Part shown: positions 1-11,774 of the stretch, in pieces | Position numbering within the stretch: position 1 is the first letter of the stretch | Layout of the letters: every line of letters begins with the position of its first letter | Source: Klebsiella ornithinolytica NBRC 105727 = ATCC 31898 | Lineage (GTDB): Bacteria > Pseudomonadota > Gammaproteobacteria > Enterobacterales > Enterobacteriaceae | Reading direction: 5' to 3' | Assembly: GCF_001598295.1 (NCBI RefSeq) | Contig: NZ_BCYR01000012.1 | Span: forward strand, 52,166-116,165 | Length of the DNA stretch: 64,000 nt | The notes under the pieces: generated by a model | Databases searched by the model: none | The model's input: only the letters and a program-made list of their open reading frames with translations | What the model was told of the DNA's origin: nothing | Program-made: the position numbers and the translations under genes

Positions 1-2305
<2,305 letters not shown>

Positions 2306-2318
2306 GCTTATCTGCTGG

Positions 2319-2392
2319 TCCCCGGTGGCGCGATGCCGGCCGGGGCGACGGAATATGCTGTCCGGATAGGGTGCCTGGCGCCACTATCCGGG
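2319..2392. repeat. Pair of REP-like palindromes after gyrB
   Basis: Two adjacent GC-rich imperfect palindromes: one at about 2319-2346 with arms CCCCGG/CCGGGG, the second at 2361-2392 with arms TCCGGATAG and CTATCCGGG. They resemble enterobacterial REP elements, which sit in intergenic RNA and often stabilise the upstream mRNA 3' end. Neither is followed by a T tract, so they are not obvious terminators. Confidence 0.6.
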
Positions 2393-2518
2393 CGTTCCAC
2401 TGGCCTAAAAGAGGAATTCCTCGTTTCGATCCTATCCTCGTTTTCCCCTTCTTCTGTTGCTGTTTTTTGAGCGGAATCGCGTTAGCATGGCCCAGGACTC
2501 ATCTTACCTGGGGATCTC

Positions 2519-3331
2519 ATGGCTATAAAACTGATTGCAATTGATATGGACGGTACGCTGCTGCTGCCTGACCATACCATCTCTCCTGCTGTTAAAACCG
2601 CGATTGCCGCGGCGCGCGCGCGTGGCGTCAACGTTGTGCTCACCACCGGCCGTCCGTATGCCGGTGTGCATAGCTATCTGAAAGAGCTGCACATGGAACA
2701 GCCGGGAGACTACTGCATCACCTACAACGGCGCATTAGTACAGAAGGCAAGCGACGGCAGCACCATGGCGCAAACAGCGCTGAGCTATGATGACTACCGC
2801 TATCTTGAACAGCTTTCCCGCGATGTCGGCTCCCACTTCCATGCTCTCGATCGCAATACGCTGTATACCGCGAACCGCGATGTGAGCTACTACACGGTGC
2901 ATGAATCCTACGTGGCGACGATTCCGCTGGTCTTCTGCGAAGCAGAAAATATGGACCCGAATATCCAGCTGCTGAAGGTGATGATGATCGATGAGCCGGC
3001 AATCCTTGACCAGGCTATCGCCCGTATCCCGGCGGAAGTCAAAGAGAAGTATACCGTGCTGAAAAGCGCGCCGTACTTCCTCGAAATCCTCGATAAGCGC
3101 GTCAATAAAGGAACCGGCGTGAAGTCTCTGGCCGATGCGCTGAATATCAAGCAGGAAGAGATCATGGCGATTGGCGATCAGGAAAACGACATTGCGATGA
3201 TTGAGTTTGCTGGCGTCGGCGTAGCGATGGATAACGCGATTCCGACCGTGAAGGAAGCCGCTAACTTCATCACCAAATCGAACCTTGAAGATGGTGTAGC
3301 CTGGGCGATTGAGAAGTACGTTTTATCCTGA
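2519..3331 (+). CDS. yidA: HAD-family sugar phosphatase YidA
   Basis: Cytosolic HAD superfamily (Cof type) phosphatase of 270 residues; E. coli YidA hydrolyses sugar phosphates such as erythrose 4-phosphate and alpha-glucose 1-phosphate. Motif I is IDMDGTLL near residue 9 with the nucleophilic Asp, the second motif is LTTGRP, and the last is GDQENDIAMI near residue 217, which binds Mg2+. Length and sequence match the family throughout. It follows gyrB by about 210 bases containing REP-like sequences and is probably transcribed from its own promoter there. A hairpin lies directly after the stop. Confidence 0.97.
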   Translation: MAIKLIAIDMDGTLLLPDHTISPAVKTAIAAARARGVNVVLTTGRPYAGVHSYLKELHMEQPGDYCITYNGALVQKASDGSTMAQTALSYDDYRYLEQLSRDVGSHFHALDRNTLYTANRDVSYYTVHESYVATIPLVFCEAENMDPNIQLLKVMMIDEPAILDQAIARIPAEVKEKYTVLKSAPYFLEILDKRVNKGTGVKSLADALNIKQEEIMAIGDQENDIAMIEFAGVGVAMDNAIPTVKEAANFITKSNLEDGVAWAIEKYVLS

Positions 3332-3340
3332 CCCGATCTT

Positions 3341-3363
3341 CAGGCCCGATGATTTCGGGCCTG
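3341..3363 (+). terminator. Hairpin after yidA
   Basis: A perfect stem CAGGCCCGA / TCGGGCCTG begins 10 bases after the yidA stop. There is no clear U tract after it, so it may be a weak or Rho-assisted terminator or an mRNA end stabiliser. Confidence 0.5.
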
Positions 3364-3593
3364 ACTCCACCTTGACGATGCCTAAAATGAACCACTTCGT
3401 CATTTTTTGCCTCACTGCACGCCAGTCCGCACAGAAGTCTCCCCTTCATTATTGCAAATTCGATAAGCTTTCCTTCTTAAATTGATGAATCCGTACCGCC
3501 CTCGAAAAGTCATGCTGGATGCCAACTATACTCAAACCCGACGCGATTTCGCATTGCGGGCCGTCATCACCTTTATCCCGGAGAGAAACGTTT

Positions 3594-4733
3594 TTGAGCA
3601 CGCTGCGTAGCGTCATTCTGTGTTGTACCGCATGCTCTTTTATCGGGCAGGCGCAGGCGCAAGCATTGAGCCGGGAACATATTGATGACTGGTTAAAAAA
3701 CCTGGGCGCCAGCGACCAGTTCGATGCTTCGAAAGGGATCGACTGGGGCGTAATGCCCGGACCGTTCTACACGCCGGAGCTCGGTCTGGGAATCGGCACC
3801 GCGATTGTCGGCATGTATCGTCCCGATCCCGCCGATACCGTTAGTCAAAACTCGACGTTAACGCTCAGCGGTTACGCCAGTTCCACCGGCGCCTTTGGTA
3901 TTAGCGTAAAAAACTACGCCTTTTTTGCCGACGATCTCTGGCGCATCTTCGTCGAAGGTTCGCTGGCCAATACGCCAACCTATTACTGGGGACAAGGTTT
4001 CACTGCTGCCGATAATGACGGTGGCAAAGAGAAATATACCGCGCAGGTACTGACGCTGCGGCCCACCGTGTATCGACAGCTGGTGGACAATGTGTATCTT
4101 GGCGTGGGCTGGTCACTGGCCGCCCAGAATGCCGATGAGATGGACCGCGACAATTTGCCCAAAATTGAAAGCACTCCTCAGGGGCCCTCGGTATTCAGCT
4201 CTGGCTTCAGCATCGATATGAACTGGGACGATCGGGATTTTGTTCCGAACCCTCGTCAGGGCCAGTATGCGGACCTCCGCTATACCCACTATGCTCCGGG
4301 GCTGGGGAGCGATACCCGATTTGATGAATGGCATCTTCACTACAGCCGCTACACCGCGCTCAGCGAAAAAAGCGTCCTGGCCTGGGAGGCCGACGGAGTA
4401 TTTACTCAGGGCGATGTCCCCTGGAGCATGCTGCCGCTTCTCGGCAGCGATGAACGCATGCGCGGTTATTATCAGGGGCGCTATCGCGATAAAAATGTGC
4501 TGAGCGCCCAGCTGGAGTATCGTCGCCAGCTGACCTGGCGCCATGGCATTGTTGCCTGGGTTGGCGCAGGGACGATGGGACCTTCCGTTGATTCTCTGAA
4601 TGACGGCCGTTGGCTACCGACGGCGGGCGTTGGCTATCGCTTTGAATTTAAACCTCGGGTGAATATTCGCCTGGACTATGGTATCGGCAAAGGCAGCAGC
4701 GGCTTTTACTTCCAGGTTGGTGAAGCCTTCTGA
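3594..4733 (+). CDS. Outer-membrane beta-barrel protein, surface-antigen (Omp85/D15-like) family
   Basis: A secreted outer-membrane protein of about 379 residues. The likely start is TTG at 3594, 8 bases after GGAGAG at 3580-3585; it is followed at once by a signal peptide (STLRSVILCCTACSFIGQAQA, cleavage after AQA). The in-frame ATG at 3519 has no ribosome site and would put 25 odd residues before the signal. The mature part is rich in alternating aromatic beta strands and ends in F (VGEAF), the usual last residue of barrel proteins, with conserved DDRDFVPNPRQG and MRGYYQGRYRDKN motifs seen in BamA-like barrels. No POTRA domains are visible. Function is unknown. It stands alone between yidA and the dgo operon. 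Confidence 0.75.
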   Translation: MSTLRSVILCCTACSFIGQAQAQALSREHIDDWLKNLGASDQFDASKGIDWGVMPGPFYTPELGLGIGTAIVGMYRPDPADTVSQNSTLTLSGYASSTGAFGISVKNYAFFADDLWRIFVEGSLANTPTYYWGQGFTAADNDGGKEKYTAQVLTLRPTVYRQLVDNVYLGVGWSLAAQNADEMDRDNLPKIESTPQGPSVFSSGFSIDMNWDDRDFVPNPRQGQYADLRYTHYAPGLGSDTRFDEWHLHYSRYTALSEKSVLAWEADGVFTQGDVPWSMLPLLGSDERMRGYYQGRYRDKNVLSAQLEYRRQLTWRHGIVAWVGAGTMGPSVDSLNDGRWLPTAGVGYRFEFKPRVNIRLDYGIGKGSSGFYFQVGEAF

Positions 4734-4817
4734 TCGTTTTGTACCTCGCCCTCTTATTCTGACTTCCCTTCTGACTGCGGCCTTCCGGTTCGCTTTTTTT
4801 ATTTTATCAATTGTTCT

Positions 4818-4861
4818 TTTTGTGATCTAAATTGTAGTACAACATTGTTGTTTGGTACTAC
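4818..4861. promoter_or_regulatory. dgo control region: CRP-like site and candidate DgoR operators
   Basis: TGTGATCTA at 4820-4828 is a good left half of a CRP site. Right after it TTGTAGTACAA (4832-4842) is a perfect 5-bp inverted repeat, and the same core appears inverted as GGTACTAC at 4854-4861. FadR-family regulators such as DgoR bind short dyads of this kind close to their own promoter. That these are DgoR sites is inference from position and repetition. Confidence 0.55.
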
Positions 4862-4969
4862 TATGTGGCACAACAGATGGCGAAGAGCATCACGTTTGTA
4901 CTGCAAAGGTGAGGTAAAAACCGGCAGTCAGGGTAAAGTAAGGCAGAGTGACTTCTTAAAGGACATGCC

Positions 4970-5659
4970 ATGAACCTGACTAAAACCGACCGCATCATAG
5001 TGACGCTGGGTCGCCAGATTGTAGGGGGCAAGTACGTTCCCGGATCGGCACTGCCGGCTGAAGCGGAACTGTGTGAAGAGTTTGAAACCTCACGCAATAT
5101 TATTCGCGAAGTGTTTCGCTCTTTGATGGCGAAGCGGCTGATTGAAATGAAGCGTTATCGTGGTGCTTTCGTCTCGCCGCGTAACCACTGGAATTACCTG
5201 GATACCGAGGTGCTGCAGTGGGTGCTTGAGCATGATTACGACCCGCGCCTTATCGGCGCTATGAGCGAAGTCCGTAACCTGGTTGAACCGGCCATCGCCC
5301 GTTGGGCTGCAGAGCGCGCAACCTCGAGCGATTTGGCACAAATTGAAGATGCGCTCAACGACATGATCGCCAACAACCAGGACCGGGACGCGTTTAACGA
5401 AGCCGACATTCGCTATCACGAAGCGGTGCTGCAGTCGGTCCATAACCCGGTGTTACAGCAGCTGAGCGTGGCAATCAGCTCGCTGCAGAGAGCGGTATTT
5501 GAACGAACCTGGATGGGGGATGAAGGCAACATGCCGAAAACCCTCCAGGAACATAAGGCGCTGTTTGATGCCATCCGGCATCAGGATAGCGAAGCGGCGG
5601 AGCAGGCGGCGCTCACCATGATCGCCAGCTCAACACGAAGGCTGAAGGAAATCACATGA
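4970..5659 (+). CDS. dgoR: GntR/FadR-family repressor of the galactonate operon
   Basis: Cytosolic transcription factor of 229 residues. Residues ~10-75 form the winged helix-turn-helix (LPAEAELCEEFETSRNIIREVFRSL), the rest the all-helical FCD ligand domain (metal/effector pocket with D, H residues around ADIRYHEAVL). In E. coli DgoR represses the dgo operon and is released by D-galactonate. It is the first gene of dgoRKADT and its stop overlaps the dgoK start by four bases (ATGA), so it is translated with the operon it controls. AAGGA precedes the ATG. Confidence 0.95.
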   Translation: MNLTKTDRIIVTLGRQIVGGKYVPGSALPAEAELCEEFETSRNIIREVFRSLMAKRLIEMKRYRGAFVSPRNHWNYLDTEVLQWVLEHDYDPRLIGAMSEVRNLVEPAIARWAAERATSSDLAQIEDALNDMIANNQDRDAFNEADIRYHEAVLQSVHNPVLQQLSVAISSLQRAVFERTWMGDEGNMPKTLQEHKALFDAIRHQDSEAAEQAALTMIASSTRRLKEIT

Positions 5660-6570
5660 CATCTCGCTACATCGCAATTGACTGGGGATCGACCAATCTG
5701 CGCGCCTGGCTTTATCAGGGCGATGAATGCCTGGAGAGCAGGCAATCAGAAGCTGGCGTCACTCGCCTGAACGGCAGGTCCCCGGCGGCGGTGTTTAGCG
5801 ATATAACCGAAAACTGGAGGGATGGTGCGACTCCGGTAGTGATGGCGGGAATGGTGGGCAGTAACGTGGGATGGAAAACCGCCCCTTATCTGCCGGTTCC
5901 CGTCAGTTTTTCGGACATTGGTCAGCAGTTGACGGCCGTTGGCGACAATATCTGGATTGTCCCAGGCCTGTGCGTCTCTCGTGATAATCACCATAACGTG
6001 ATGCGCGGTGAAGAGACGCAGCTGCTCGGGGCGCAGACCCTTTCATCCACTTCTGTTTATGTTATGCCCGGCACCCATTGTAAATGGGTGCAGGCCGACA
6101 GCCAGCAGATCCATGATTTTCGCACCGTCATGACCGGTGAACTGCATCATCTGCTGCTGCGCCATTCTCTGGTCGGCGCAGGGTTACCGGAGCAAATATT
6201 CGCACCCGCCGCATTCCGTGCCGGGCTCGATCGCGGGCTGACGTCTCCTGACGTATTGCCACAGCTTTTCGAGGTTCGTGCGGCCCATGTGCTGGGTTCG
6301 CTTCCACGTGAGCAGGTCAGTGAGTTTTTATCCGGCCTGCTGATTGGCGCTGAAGTGGCCACGATGAGTGAACAGTTTGCCGGGTCGCAGGCGATAACGC
6401 TGGTTTCAGGATCGTCGTTGGCCTCGCGTTACGTTCAGGCATTTCATGCTCTTGGGCGCGACGTGGCGACGGTCGATGGCGATGCGGCATTTCAGGCGGG
6501 TATACGCTTCATTATTCAATCTGCCTCCTTGCTACATCCGGGCGCGATTCGTCCCGCTCCTTATCCCTGA
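5656..6570 (+). CDS. dgoK: 2-dehydro-3-deoxygalactonokinase
   Basis: Phosphorylates 2-keto-3-deoxy-D-galactonate with ATP, the second step of D-galactonate catabolism. The N-terminus IAIDWGSTNLRAWL is the ASKHA phosphate-binding motif; MPGTHCKWV and VSGSSLASRY are typical of DgoK. At 304 residues it is about 12 longer than E. coli DgoK, the extra residues being at the C-terminus (SASLLHPGAIRPAPYP). In E. coli dgoK runs into dgoA; here a 141-base gap follows, beginning with a hairpin. It overlaps dgoR by 4 bases. Confidence 0.93.
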   Translation: MTSRYIAIDWGSTNLRAWLYQGDECLESRQSEAGVTRLNGRSPAAVFSDITENWRDGATPVVMAGMVGSNVGWKTAPYLPVPVSFSDIGQQLTAVGDNIWIVPGLCVSRDNHHNVMRGEETQLLGAQTLSSTSVYVMPGTHCKWVQADSQQIHDFRTVMTGELHHLLLRHSLVGAGLPEQIFAPAAFRAGLDRGLTSPDVLPQLFEVRAAHVLGSLPREQVSEFLSGLLIGAEVATMSEQFAGSQAITLVSGSSLASRYVQAFHALGRDVATVDGDAAFQAGIRFIIQSASLLHPGAIRPAPYP

Positions 6571-6571
6571 C

Positions 6572-6586
6572 GCGCCCGCTGGGCGC
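6572..6586 (+). repeat. Hairpin in the dgoK-dgoA gap
   Basis: GCGCCC-GCT-GGGCGC, a perfect 6-bp stem starting right after the dgoK stop. A second small dyad GCGTC-TT-GACGC lies near 6662-6673. The gap from 6571 to 6711 holds no other recognisable element. No T tract follows. Confidence 0.45.
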
Positions 6587-6711
6587 AGTGTTCCAGTCTG
6601 TTCCTGAGCGACGGGGCTACCCGATCGCTGAATTGAGTGTACGTCTGAGGATTTTCAGGCGGGCGTCTTGACGCATTCTTAATGGCTTTGTGTAACTAAG
6701 GAGCATCGCAA

Positions 6712-7329
6712 ATGCAGTGGCAAACAAAGATTCCACTCATCGCAATTCTGCGCGGCGTGACGCCGGAAGAGGCGCTGGCCCACGTTGGCGCAGTGATTAA
6801 CGCCGGATTCGACGCCGTCGAAATCCCGTTGAACTCTCCCCGTTGGCAGCAGAGCATTCCGGCGATTGTTGAGGCGTTTGGCGAACAGGCGCTGATTGGC
6901 GCAGGTACCGTGCTGCAACCGGAGCAGGTTGATGAACTGGCGAAAATGGGCTGCCGGCTTATTGTGACGCCCAACATTCAGGCAGACGTCATTCGCCGGG
7001 CGGTGGGCTACGGCATGACCGTCTGTCCGGGATGCGCTACGGCTACCGAAGCCTTTACCGCGCTTGACGCAGGCGCGCAGGCGCTGAAGGTCTTTCCATC
7101 CTCTGCGTTTGGGCCGGACTATATCAAGGCGCTGAAAGCCGTATTACCGCCGGAGATTCCTGTGTTCGCCGTTGGCGGTGTAACGCCGGAGAATTTGTCG
7201 CAATGGATTGATGCCGGTTGTGCCGGTGCCGGGCTGGGCAGCGATCTTTATCGCGCCGGACAGTCCGTCGAGCGTACCGCCCAGCAGGCAACCGCATTTG
7301 TTAAAGCGTATCGGGAGGCAGTGCAATGA
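6712..7329 (+). CDS. dgoA: 2-dehydro-3-deoxy-6-phosphogalactonate aldolase
   Basis: Class I aldolase of the KDPG/KHG family, 205 residues, splitting KDPGal into pyruvate and glyceraldehyde 3-phosphate. The family pattern is clear: [13 protein letters not shown] at the N-terminus, [14 protein letters not shown], the Schiff-base lysine in [21 protein letters not shown], and the phosphate-binding [10 protein letters not shown] and GLGSDLY. AAGGAG sits 8 bases before the ATG. It overlaps dgoD by four bases, so aldolase and dehydratase are coupled. Confidence 0.96.
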   Translation: MQWQTKIPLIAILRGVTPEEALAHVGAVINAGFDAVEIPLNSPRWQQSIPAIVEAFGEQALIGAGTVLQPEQVDELAKMGCRLIVTPNIQADVIRRAVGYGMTVCPGCATATEAFTALDAGAQALKVFPSSAFGPDYIKALKAVLPPEIPVFAVGGVTPENLSQWIDAGCAGAGLGSDLYRAGQSVERTAQQATAFVKAYREAVQ

Positions 7330-8474
7330 AAATAACCAAACTCACCACCTATCGTTTACCCCCGCGTTGGCTGTTTCTGAAAATTGAAACGGATGAAGGC
7401 GTTGTTGGCTGGGGTGAACCGGTGATTGAAGGACGTGCGCGTACCGTGGAAGCGGCCGTTCACGAGCTAGGGGAATATCTGATTGGCGCGGATCCGGCAC
7501 GCATCAACGATCTGTGGCAGGTGATGTACCGGGCCGGTTTTTATCGCGGTGGCCCCATTCTGATGAGCGCCATTGCCGGTATTGACCAGGCGCTGTGGGA
7601 TATCAAAGGTAAGGTGCTGAATGCGCCGGTCTGGCAGCTAATGGGAGGACTGGTACGTGACAGCATCAAAGCTTACAGCTGGGTGGGCGGCGACCGTCCT
7701 GCTGAAGTCATTGATGGTATTAAAAAGCTGCGTGAAATTGGTTTTGATACCTTTAAATTAAATGGCTGTGAAGAGATGGGCGTGATTGATAATTCACGCG
7801 CGGTGGATGCGGCGGTGAATACCGTGGCGCAAATTCGTGAAGCGTTCGGCAACGAAATTGAATTTGGTCTCGATTTTCATGGTCGCGTTAGCGCCCCGAT
7901 GGCCAAAGTTTTAATTAAAGAGCTGGAACAATATCGCCCGCTGTTTATTGAGGAGCCGGTGCTGGCAGAGCAGGCGGAATATTATCCGAAGCTGGCGGCA
8001 CAAACGCATATTCCTATTGCGGCCGGTGAGCGGATGTTCTCACGTTTTGAGTTTAAACGTGTGCTGGAGGCGGGGGGGCTGGCTATTCTGCAGCCGGACC
8101 TGTCACATGCCGGCGGTATTACCGAATGCTATAAAATCGCCGGGATGGCGGAAGCGTACGATGTGGCGCTGGCGCCGCATTGCCCGCTGGGACCCGTGGC
8201 GTTGGCTGCCTGCCTGCATATCGATTTTGTCTCGCGCAATGCGGTATTCCAGGAGCAAAGCATGGGGATTCATTACAACAAGGGTGCCGAGCTGCTTGAT
8301 TTTGTGAAGAATAAAGAGGACTTCAATATGACCGGCGGTTTCTTTAAACCGTTAATGAAGCCGGGGCTGGGTGTAGAAATTGATGAGGCCCGGGTAATCG
8401 AACTCAGCCAAAATGCGCCGGACTGGCGTAACCCGTTGTGGCGGCATGAGGATGGCTCCGTCGCGGAATGGTAA
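7326..8474 (+). CDS. dgoD: D-galactonate dehydratase
   Basis: Enolase-superfamily dehydratase (382 residues) that makes 2-keto-3-deoxy-D-galactonate from D-galactonate, the first step of the pathway. The capping domain covers residues 1-125; the barrel shows the Mg2+ ligands in GLDFHGR, IEEPV and GERM and the catalytic His in APHCPLGP. Length equals the E. coli enzyme. The ATG overlaps the dgoA stop (ATGA). An ERIC element starts right after the stop codon and separates it from dgoT. Confidence 0.96.
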   Translation: MKITKLTTYRLPPRWLFLKIETDEGVVGWGEPVIEGRARTVEAAVHELGEYLIGADPARINDLWQVMYRAGFYRGGPILMSAIAGIDQALWDIKGKVLNAPVWQLMGGLVRDSIKAYSWVGGDRPAEVIDGIKKLREIGFDTFKLNGCEEMGVIDNSRAVDAAVNTVAQIREAFGNEIEFGLDFHGRVSAPMAKVLIKELEQYRPLFIEEPVLAEQAEYYPKLAAQTHIPIAAGERMFSRFEFKRVLEAGGLAILQPDLSHAGGITECYKIAGMAEAYDVALAPHCPLGPVALAACLHIDFVSRNAVFQEQSMGIHYNKGAELLDFVKNKEDFNMTGGFFKPLMKPGLGVEIDEARVIELSQNAPDWRNPLWRHEDGSVAEW

Positions 8475-8600
8475 ATGCTCTTCATATTTCACGCCACAGG
8501 TGCGTTGGCTGCGATTGCGCACCCCGGTCACTTACTAATGTAAGCTCCCGGGGATTTGCAATCTTGCCGCCTTCCTGCAACGTGAACTATTTAGAGCATT
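8475..8600. repeat. ERIC element between dgoD and dgoT
   Basis: About 126 bases bounded by inverted ends ATGCTCTTCATA / TATTTAGAGCAT. It contains ATGTAAGCTCCCGGGGATT and, in the opposite sense, the CACCCCGGTCACTTACT block, the two hallmark segments of the enterobacterial repetitive intergenic consensus. It is transcribed between two operon genes and folds into a long hairpin that could affect dgoT mRNA. A second copy in inverse orientation lies at 58281-58410. Confidence 0.85.
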
Positions 8601-8694
8601 CGTAAGCAAAAATATAAATTTTAAATACACCCTCTGTAAACTACAGGGCATGGTGAGCGGCTTCGCTATGCCCAAAATCTGGAGACAGATTGCT

Positions 8695-9987
8695 ATGGAT
8701 ATTTCAGTAACTGCTGCAAAACCTGGGCGTCGTCGTTATCTGACGCTGGTTATGATCTTTATTACCGTCGTCATTTGCTATGTTGACCGCGCCAATCTCG
8801 CCGTAGCATCCGCCCATATTCAGGAGGAGTTTGGGATCACTAAAGCGGAAATGGGCTACGTTTTTTCTGCTTTTGCCTGGCTTTATACGCTTTGTCAGAT
8901 TCCTGGCGGCTGGTTTCTGGACCGGGTTGGCTCGCGTCTGACCTACTTTATTGCGATCTTCGGCTGGTCGGTGGCCACCCTGTTTCAGGGGTTTGCCACC
9001 GGACTGATGTCATTGATTGGTCTGCGGGCGATTACCGGAATATTTGAAGCGCCGGCCTTTCCGACCAATAATCGGATGGTGACCAGCTGGTTCCCGGAAC
9101 ATGAACGTGCTTCCGCGGTGGGGTTTTATACTTCCGGGCAGTTTGTCGGACTGGCTTTCCTCACGCCGCTGCTGATCTGGATTCAGGAAATGCTAAGCTG
9201 GCACTGGGTATTTATCGTGACCGGCGGCATCGGTATTGTCTGGTCATTAATCTGGTTCAAGGTCTATCAGCCGCCGCGTCAGACGAAAAGCATCAGCAAA
9301 GCGGAGCTGGATTATATTCGCGACGGCGGTGGCCTGGTGGATGGCGATGCGCCCGCGAAAAAAGAGGCGCGACAGCCGCTGACCAAAGCCGACTGGAAGC
9401 TGGTCTTTCACCGTAAGCTGATAGGCGTTTATCTGGGGCAGTTTGCCGTGACGTCCACGCTCTGGTTCTTCCTGACCTGGTTCCCGAACTACCTGACGCA
9501 AGAGAAAGGTATTACCGCTCTGAAGGCCGGCTTTATGACCACGGTGCCTTTCCTCGCCGCATTCTTTGGGGTTCTGCTCTCCGGCTGGCTGGCCGATCGA
9601 CTGGTGAAAAAAGGTCTCTCGCTTGGCGTGGCCCGTAAAACGCCGATTATCTGTGGTTTGCTGATTTCAACCTGCATCATGGGTGCGAACTACACCAATG
9701 ACCCGGTGTGGATCATGGTACTGATGGCGGTGGCGTTTTTCGGTAACGGTTTTGCCTCTATTACCTGGTCGCTGGTCTCTTCGCTGGCACCGATGCGTCT
9801 GATTGGCCTGACGGGCGGGGTGTTTAATTTCGTGGGAGGGCTGGGAGGGATTACCGTTCCGCTGGTTATTGGTTATCTGGCTCAGGACTATGGCTTTGGC
9901 CCGGCCCTGGTCTATATCGCTGCGGTCGCCTTGATGGGCGCCCTGTCCTATATCCTGCTGGTGGGCGATGTTAAACGTGTAGGCTAA
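8695..9987 (+). CDS. dgoT: D-galactonate/H+ symporter (MFS)
   Basis: Inner-membrane importer of D-galactonate, ACS family of the major facilitator superfamily, 430 residues with about 12 transmembrane helices. The start [17 protein letters not shown] at 8695 is chosen because it matches E. coli DgoT and has GGAGA 9 bases upstream; the frame is open 15 codons further but without such a site. [11 protein letters not shown] in helix 1 and [10 protein letters not shown] in the loop 2-3 are family motifs. Last gene of the galactonate operon. Confidence 0.95.
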   Translation: MDISVTAAKPGRRRYLTLVMIFITVVICYVDRANLAVASAHIQEEFGITKAEMGYVFSAFAWLYTLCQIPGGWFLDRVGSRLTYFIAIFGWSVATLFQGFATGLMSLIGLRAITGIFEAPAFPTNNRMVTSWFPEHERASAVGFYTSGQFVGLAFLTPLLIWIQEMLSWHWVFIVTGGIGIVWSLIWFKVYQPPRQTKSISKAELDYIRDGGGLVDGDAPAKKEARQPLTKADWKLVFHRKLIGVYLGQFAVTSTLWFFLTWFPNYLTQEKGITALKAGFMTTVPFLAAFFGVLLSGWLADRLVKKGLSLGVARKTPIICGLLISTCIMGANYTNDPVWIMVLMAVAFFGNGFASITWSLVSSLAPMRLIGLTGGVFNFVGGLGGITVPLVIGYLAQDYGFGPALVYIAAVALMGALSYILLVGDVKRVG

Positions 9988-10001
9988 TCCTGTCCGATGC
10001 T

Positions 10002-10034
10002 ATACCCTGATGTGAACGTTGTGCATCAGGGTAT
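10002..10034 (+). repeat. Perfect inverted repeat just before yidR
   Basis: Arms ATACCCTGATG (10002-10012) and CATCAGGGTAT (10024-10034), 11 bp each without mismatch, with an 11-base loop. It lies between the dgoT stop and the yidR ATG at 10039; the right arm holds the AGGG that would serve as yidR ribosome site. It may end the dgo transcript or mask yidR translation. No T tract follows. Confidence 0.65.
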
Positions 10035-10038
10035 CTCT

Positions 10039-11265
10039 ATGAAACAAGTCACCTTTGCTCCCCGCCATCATCAGCTAACCAACACGCGCACCTGGACTGC
10101 GGACAGCCAGTGGCTGGTTTTTGACGTTCGTCCGTCGGGAGCCTCCTTTACCGGGAAGACGATTGAACGGGTCAATGTGCAAACCGGGGCCGTAGAGATC
10201 CTCTATGGTGCGCAACACGGGGCTCATGTCGGTGTGGTGACCGTTCATCCTGCGATGGATAAATATGTCTTTATACACGGTCCGGAACATCCGGATGAAA
10301 ACTGGCAATATGATTTCCACCATCGTCGCGGCGTGGTGACGTATCAAGGCGCGACGCACAACCTTGATGCGATGGATATCACCGCACCGTATACGCCGGG
10401 TGCGCTGCGCGGCGGCACTCATGTCCATGTCTATAGCCCAAACGGGCAGTTCGTCAGCTTCACCTATAACGATCATGTCCTGCATCAACGCTCGGCCTCC
10501 CTTGACCTGCGAAACGTCGGCGTCGCGACCCCTTATGGCCCGGTCACGCCGCGCGGGCAGCATCCGCGTGAATATGGCGGCAGCCACTGGAGCGTTCTGG
10601 TCAGCCGAACAACGCCGACGCCGGTGCCGGGCAGCGATGAGATTAACCGTGCATACGAAGAAGGCTGGGTGGGGAACCACGCGCTGGCCTTTATCGGCGA
10701 TACGCTGTCGATCAATGGCGCCAGAATCCCTGAGCTGTTTATTGTGACGCTACCGGAGAGCGAGCAGGACTGGAAGCAACAGGGCGATGCACCGCTGGCC
10801 GGTACGGAGACCACCATGCCTGCACCGCCGGCCGGAGTAATGCAGAGACGTTTAACCTTTACCCACCATCGACGCTATCCGGGGCTGGTCAATACGCCGC
10901 GGCACTGGGTGCGGGCCAACCCGCAGGCAACGCAGATTGCCTTCCTGATGCGCGACGAGGCGGGAGTGGTGCAGCTATGGCTGATTTCACCCCAGGGGCG
11001 CGATCTGCGGCAGCTAACCCACAATGTTAATGATATTCAATCGGCTTTTAACTGGCACCCGTCAGGGGAGTGGCTGGGATTTGTGCTGGATAACCGCATG
11101 GCTATCTGTCATGCCCGGAGCGGTGAAATTACATTTTTGACTGCCGATCATGAAAACCCACCTTCAGCGGATGCTGTGGTGTTTTCACCGGACGGGAAAC
11201 ACCTTGCCTGGATGCAAGATGTGAATGGCTATCGACAGCTGTGGATAACCGACGTCGAGTTTTAA
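10039..11265 (+). CDS. yidR: YidR, DUF3748 beta-propeller-like protein
   Basis: 408-residue homologue of E. coli YidR, function unknown. The repeated blocks (TADSQWLVFDVRPSG, YSPNGQFVSFTYND, NPQATQIAFLMRDE, SPDGKHLAWMQD) resemble TolB/WD40-like propeller blades. No signal peptide is seen, so it is probably cytosolic. The start MKQVTFAPRHH is placed by similarity; the frame is open 14 codons upstream through the inverted repeat. It follows dgoT by 51 bases and converges on yidQ with a single base between the two stops. Confidence 0.9.
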   Translation: MKQVTFAPRHHQLTNTRTWTADSQWLVFDVRPSGASFTGKTIERVNVQTGAVEILYGAQHGAHVGVVTVHPAMDKYVFIHGPEHPDENWQYDFHHRRGVVTYQGATHNLDAMDITAPYTPGALRGGTHVHVYSPNGQFVSFTYNDHVLHQRSASLDLRNVGVATPYGPVTPRGQHPREYGGSHWSVLVSRTTPTPVPGSDEINRAYEEGWVGNHALAFIGDTLSINGARIPELFIVTLPESEQDWKQQGDAPLAGTETTMPAPPAGVMQRRLTFTHHRRYPGLVNTPRHWVRANPQATQIAFLMRDEAGVVQLWLISPQGRDLRQLTHNVNDIQSAFNWHPSGEWLGFVLDNRMAICHARSGEITFLTADHENPPSADAVVFSPDGKHLAWMQDVNGYRQLWITDVEF

Positions 11266-11266
11266 A

Positions 11267-11596
11267 TCAAGGCGCTGGCATTGCCGCTGGTGGAATCACG
11301 GCGTTGGTCGCCAGCGAGTCCTTCTCGCTTTTCTCGACGCGTGATTTTATCGAGCTGTCGGTACGGAACATATCCCACGGCAGCAGCAGCGTGTCCATCA
11401 CCGCGGTGAAGGGCATATCGAGTGCGACCAGGGATTTTGTTCCCCAGTTGGCATCACTGTTACCCAGCATTTGCGCGCTGGCGCGAGTTCCCGGATAGCT
11501 TCCTTCCTTTCCGCCGGTATGTGACATCACGCTGGAGCAACCGCTCAGACCAACCATCCCGCTGAACAGGATCAGCTTTAACAGACCGCTTTTCAT
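11267..11596 (-). CDS. yidQ: YidQ lipoprotein, DUF1375
   Basis: Small lipoprotein of 109 residues. The start MKSGLLKLILF is followed by a lipobox VGLSGCSS with Cys at about residue 20; GGKEGSYPGTRAS and LDMPFTAVMDTLLLPWD are conserved in YidQ/DUF1375 proteins. GGAAGA lies about five bases before this ATG; another ATG is immediately upstream. Function is unknown; envelope location is inferred from the lipobox. Confidence 0.88.
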   Translation of the reverse strand: MKSGLLKLILFSGMVGLSGCSSVMSHTGGKEGSYPGTRASAQMLGNSDANWGTKSLVALDMPFTAVMDTLLLPWDMFRTDSSIKSRVEKSEKDSLATNAVIPPAAMPAP

Positions 11597-11774
11597 CATT
11601 CTTCCATCGTTGTTTCGGGCATTGAGGTAACCGTTATATCGGTTATATCGAGCCATTCCATGAATGCCTAGCGTTATTGCACCGCACTGTGGCAGGCATC
11701 GCATTTTGCCTTTTGTGCTTTCCACCCAGTCTAAGCAATCGACAGGAAACTGCAAAAAAAAATGGTTTTTGGCG

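Noticed and set aside
11633..11650. Tandem GTTATATCG repeat upstream of yidQ
   Set aside because: Only two short units in an AT-rich promoter zone; too little to call a regulatory site.
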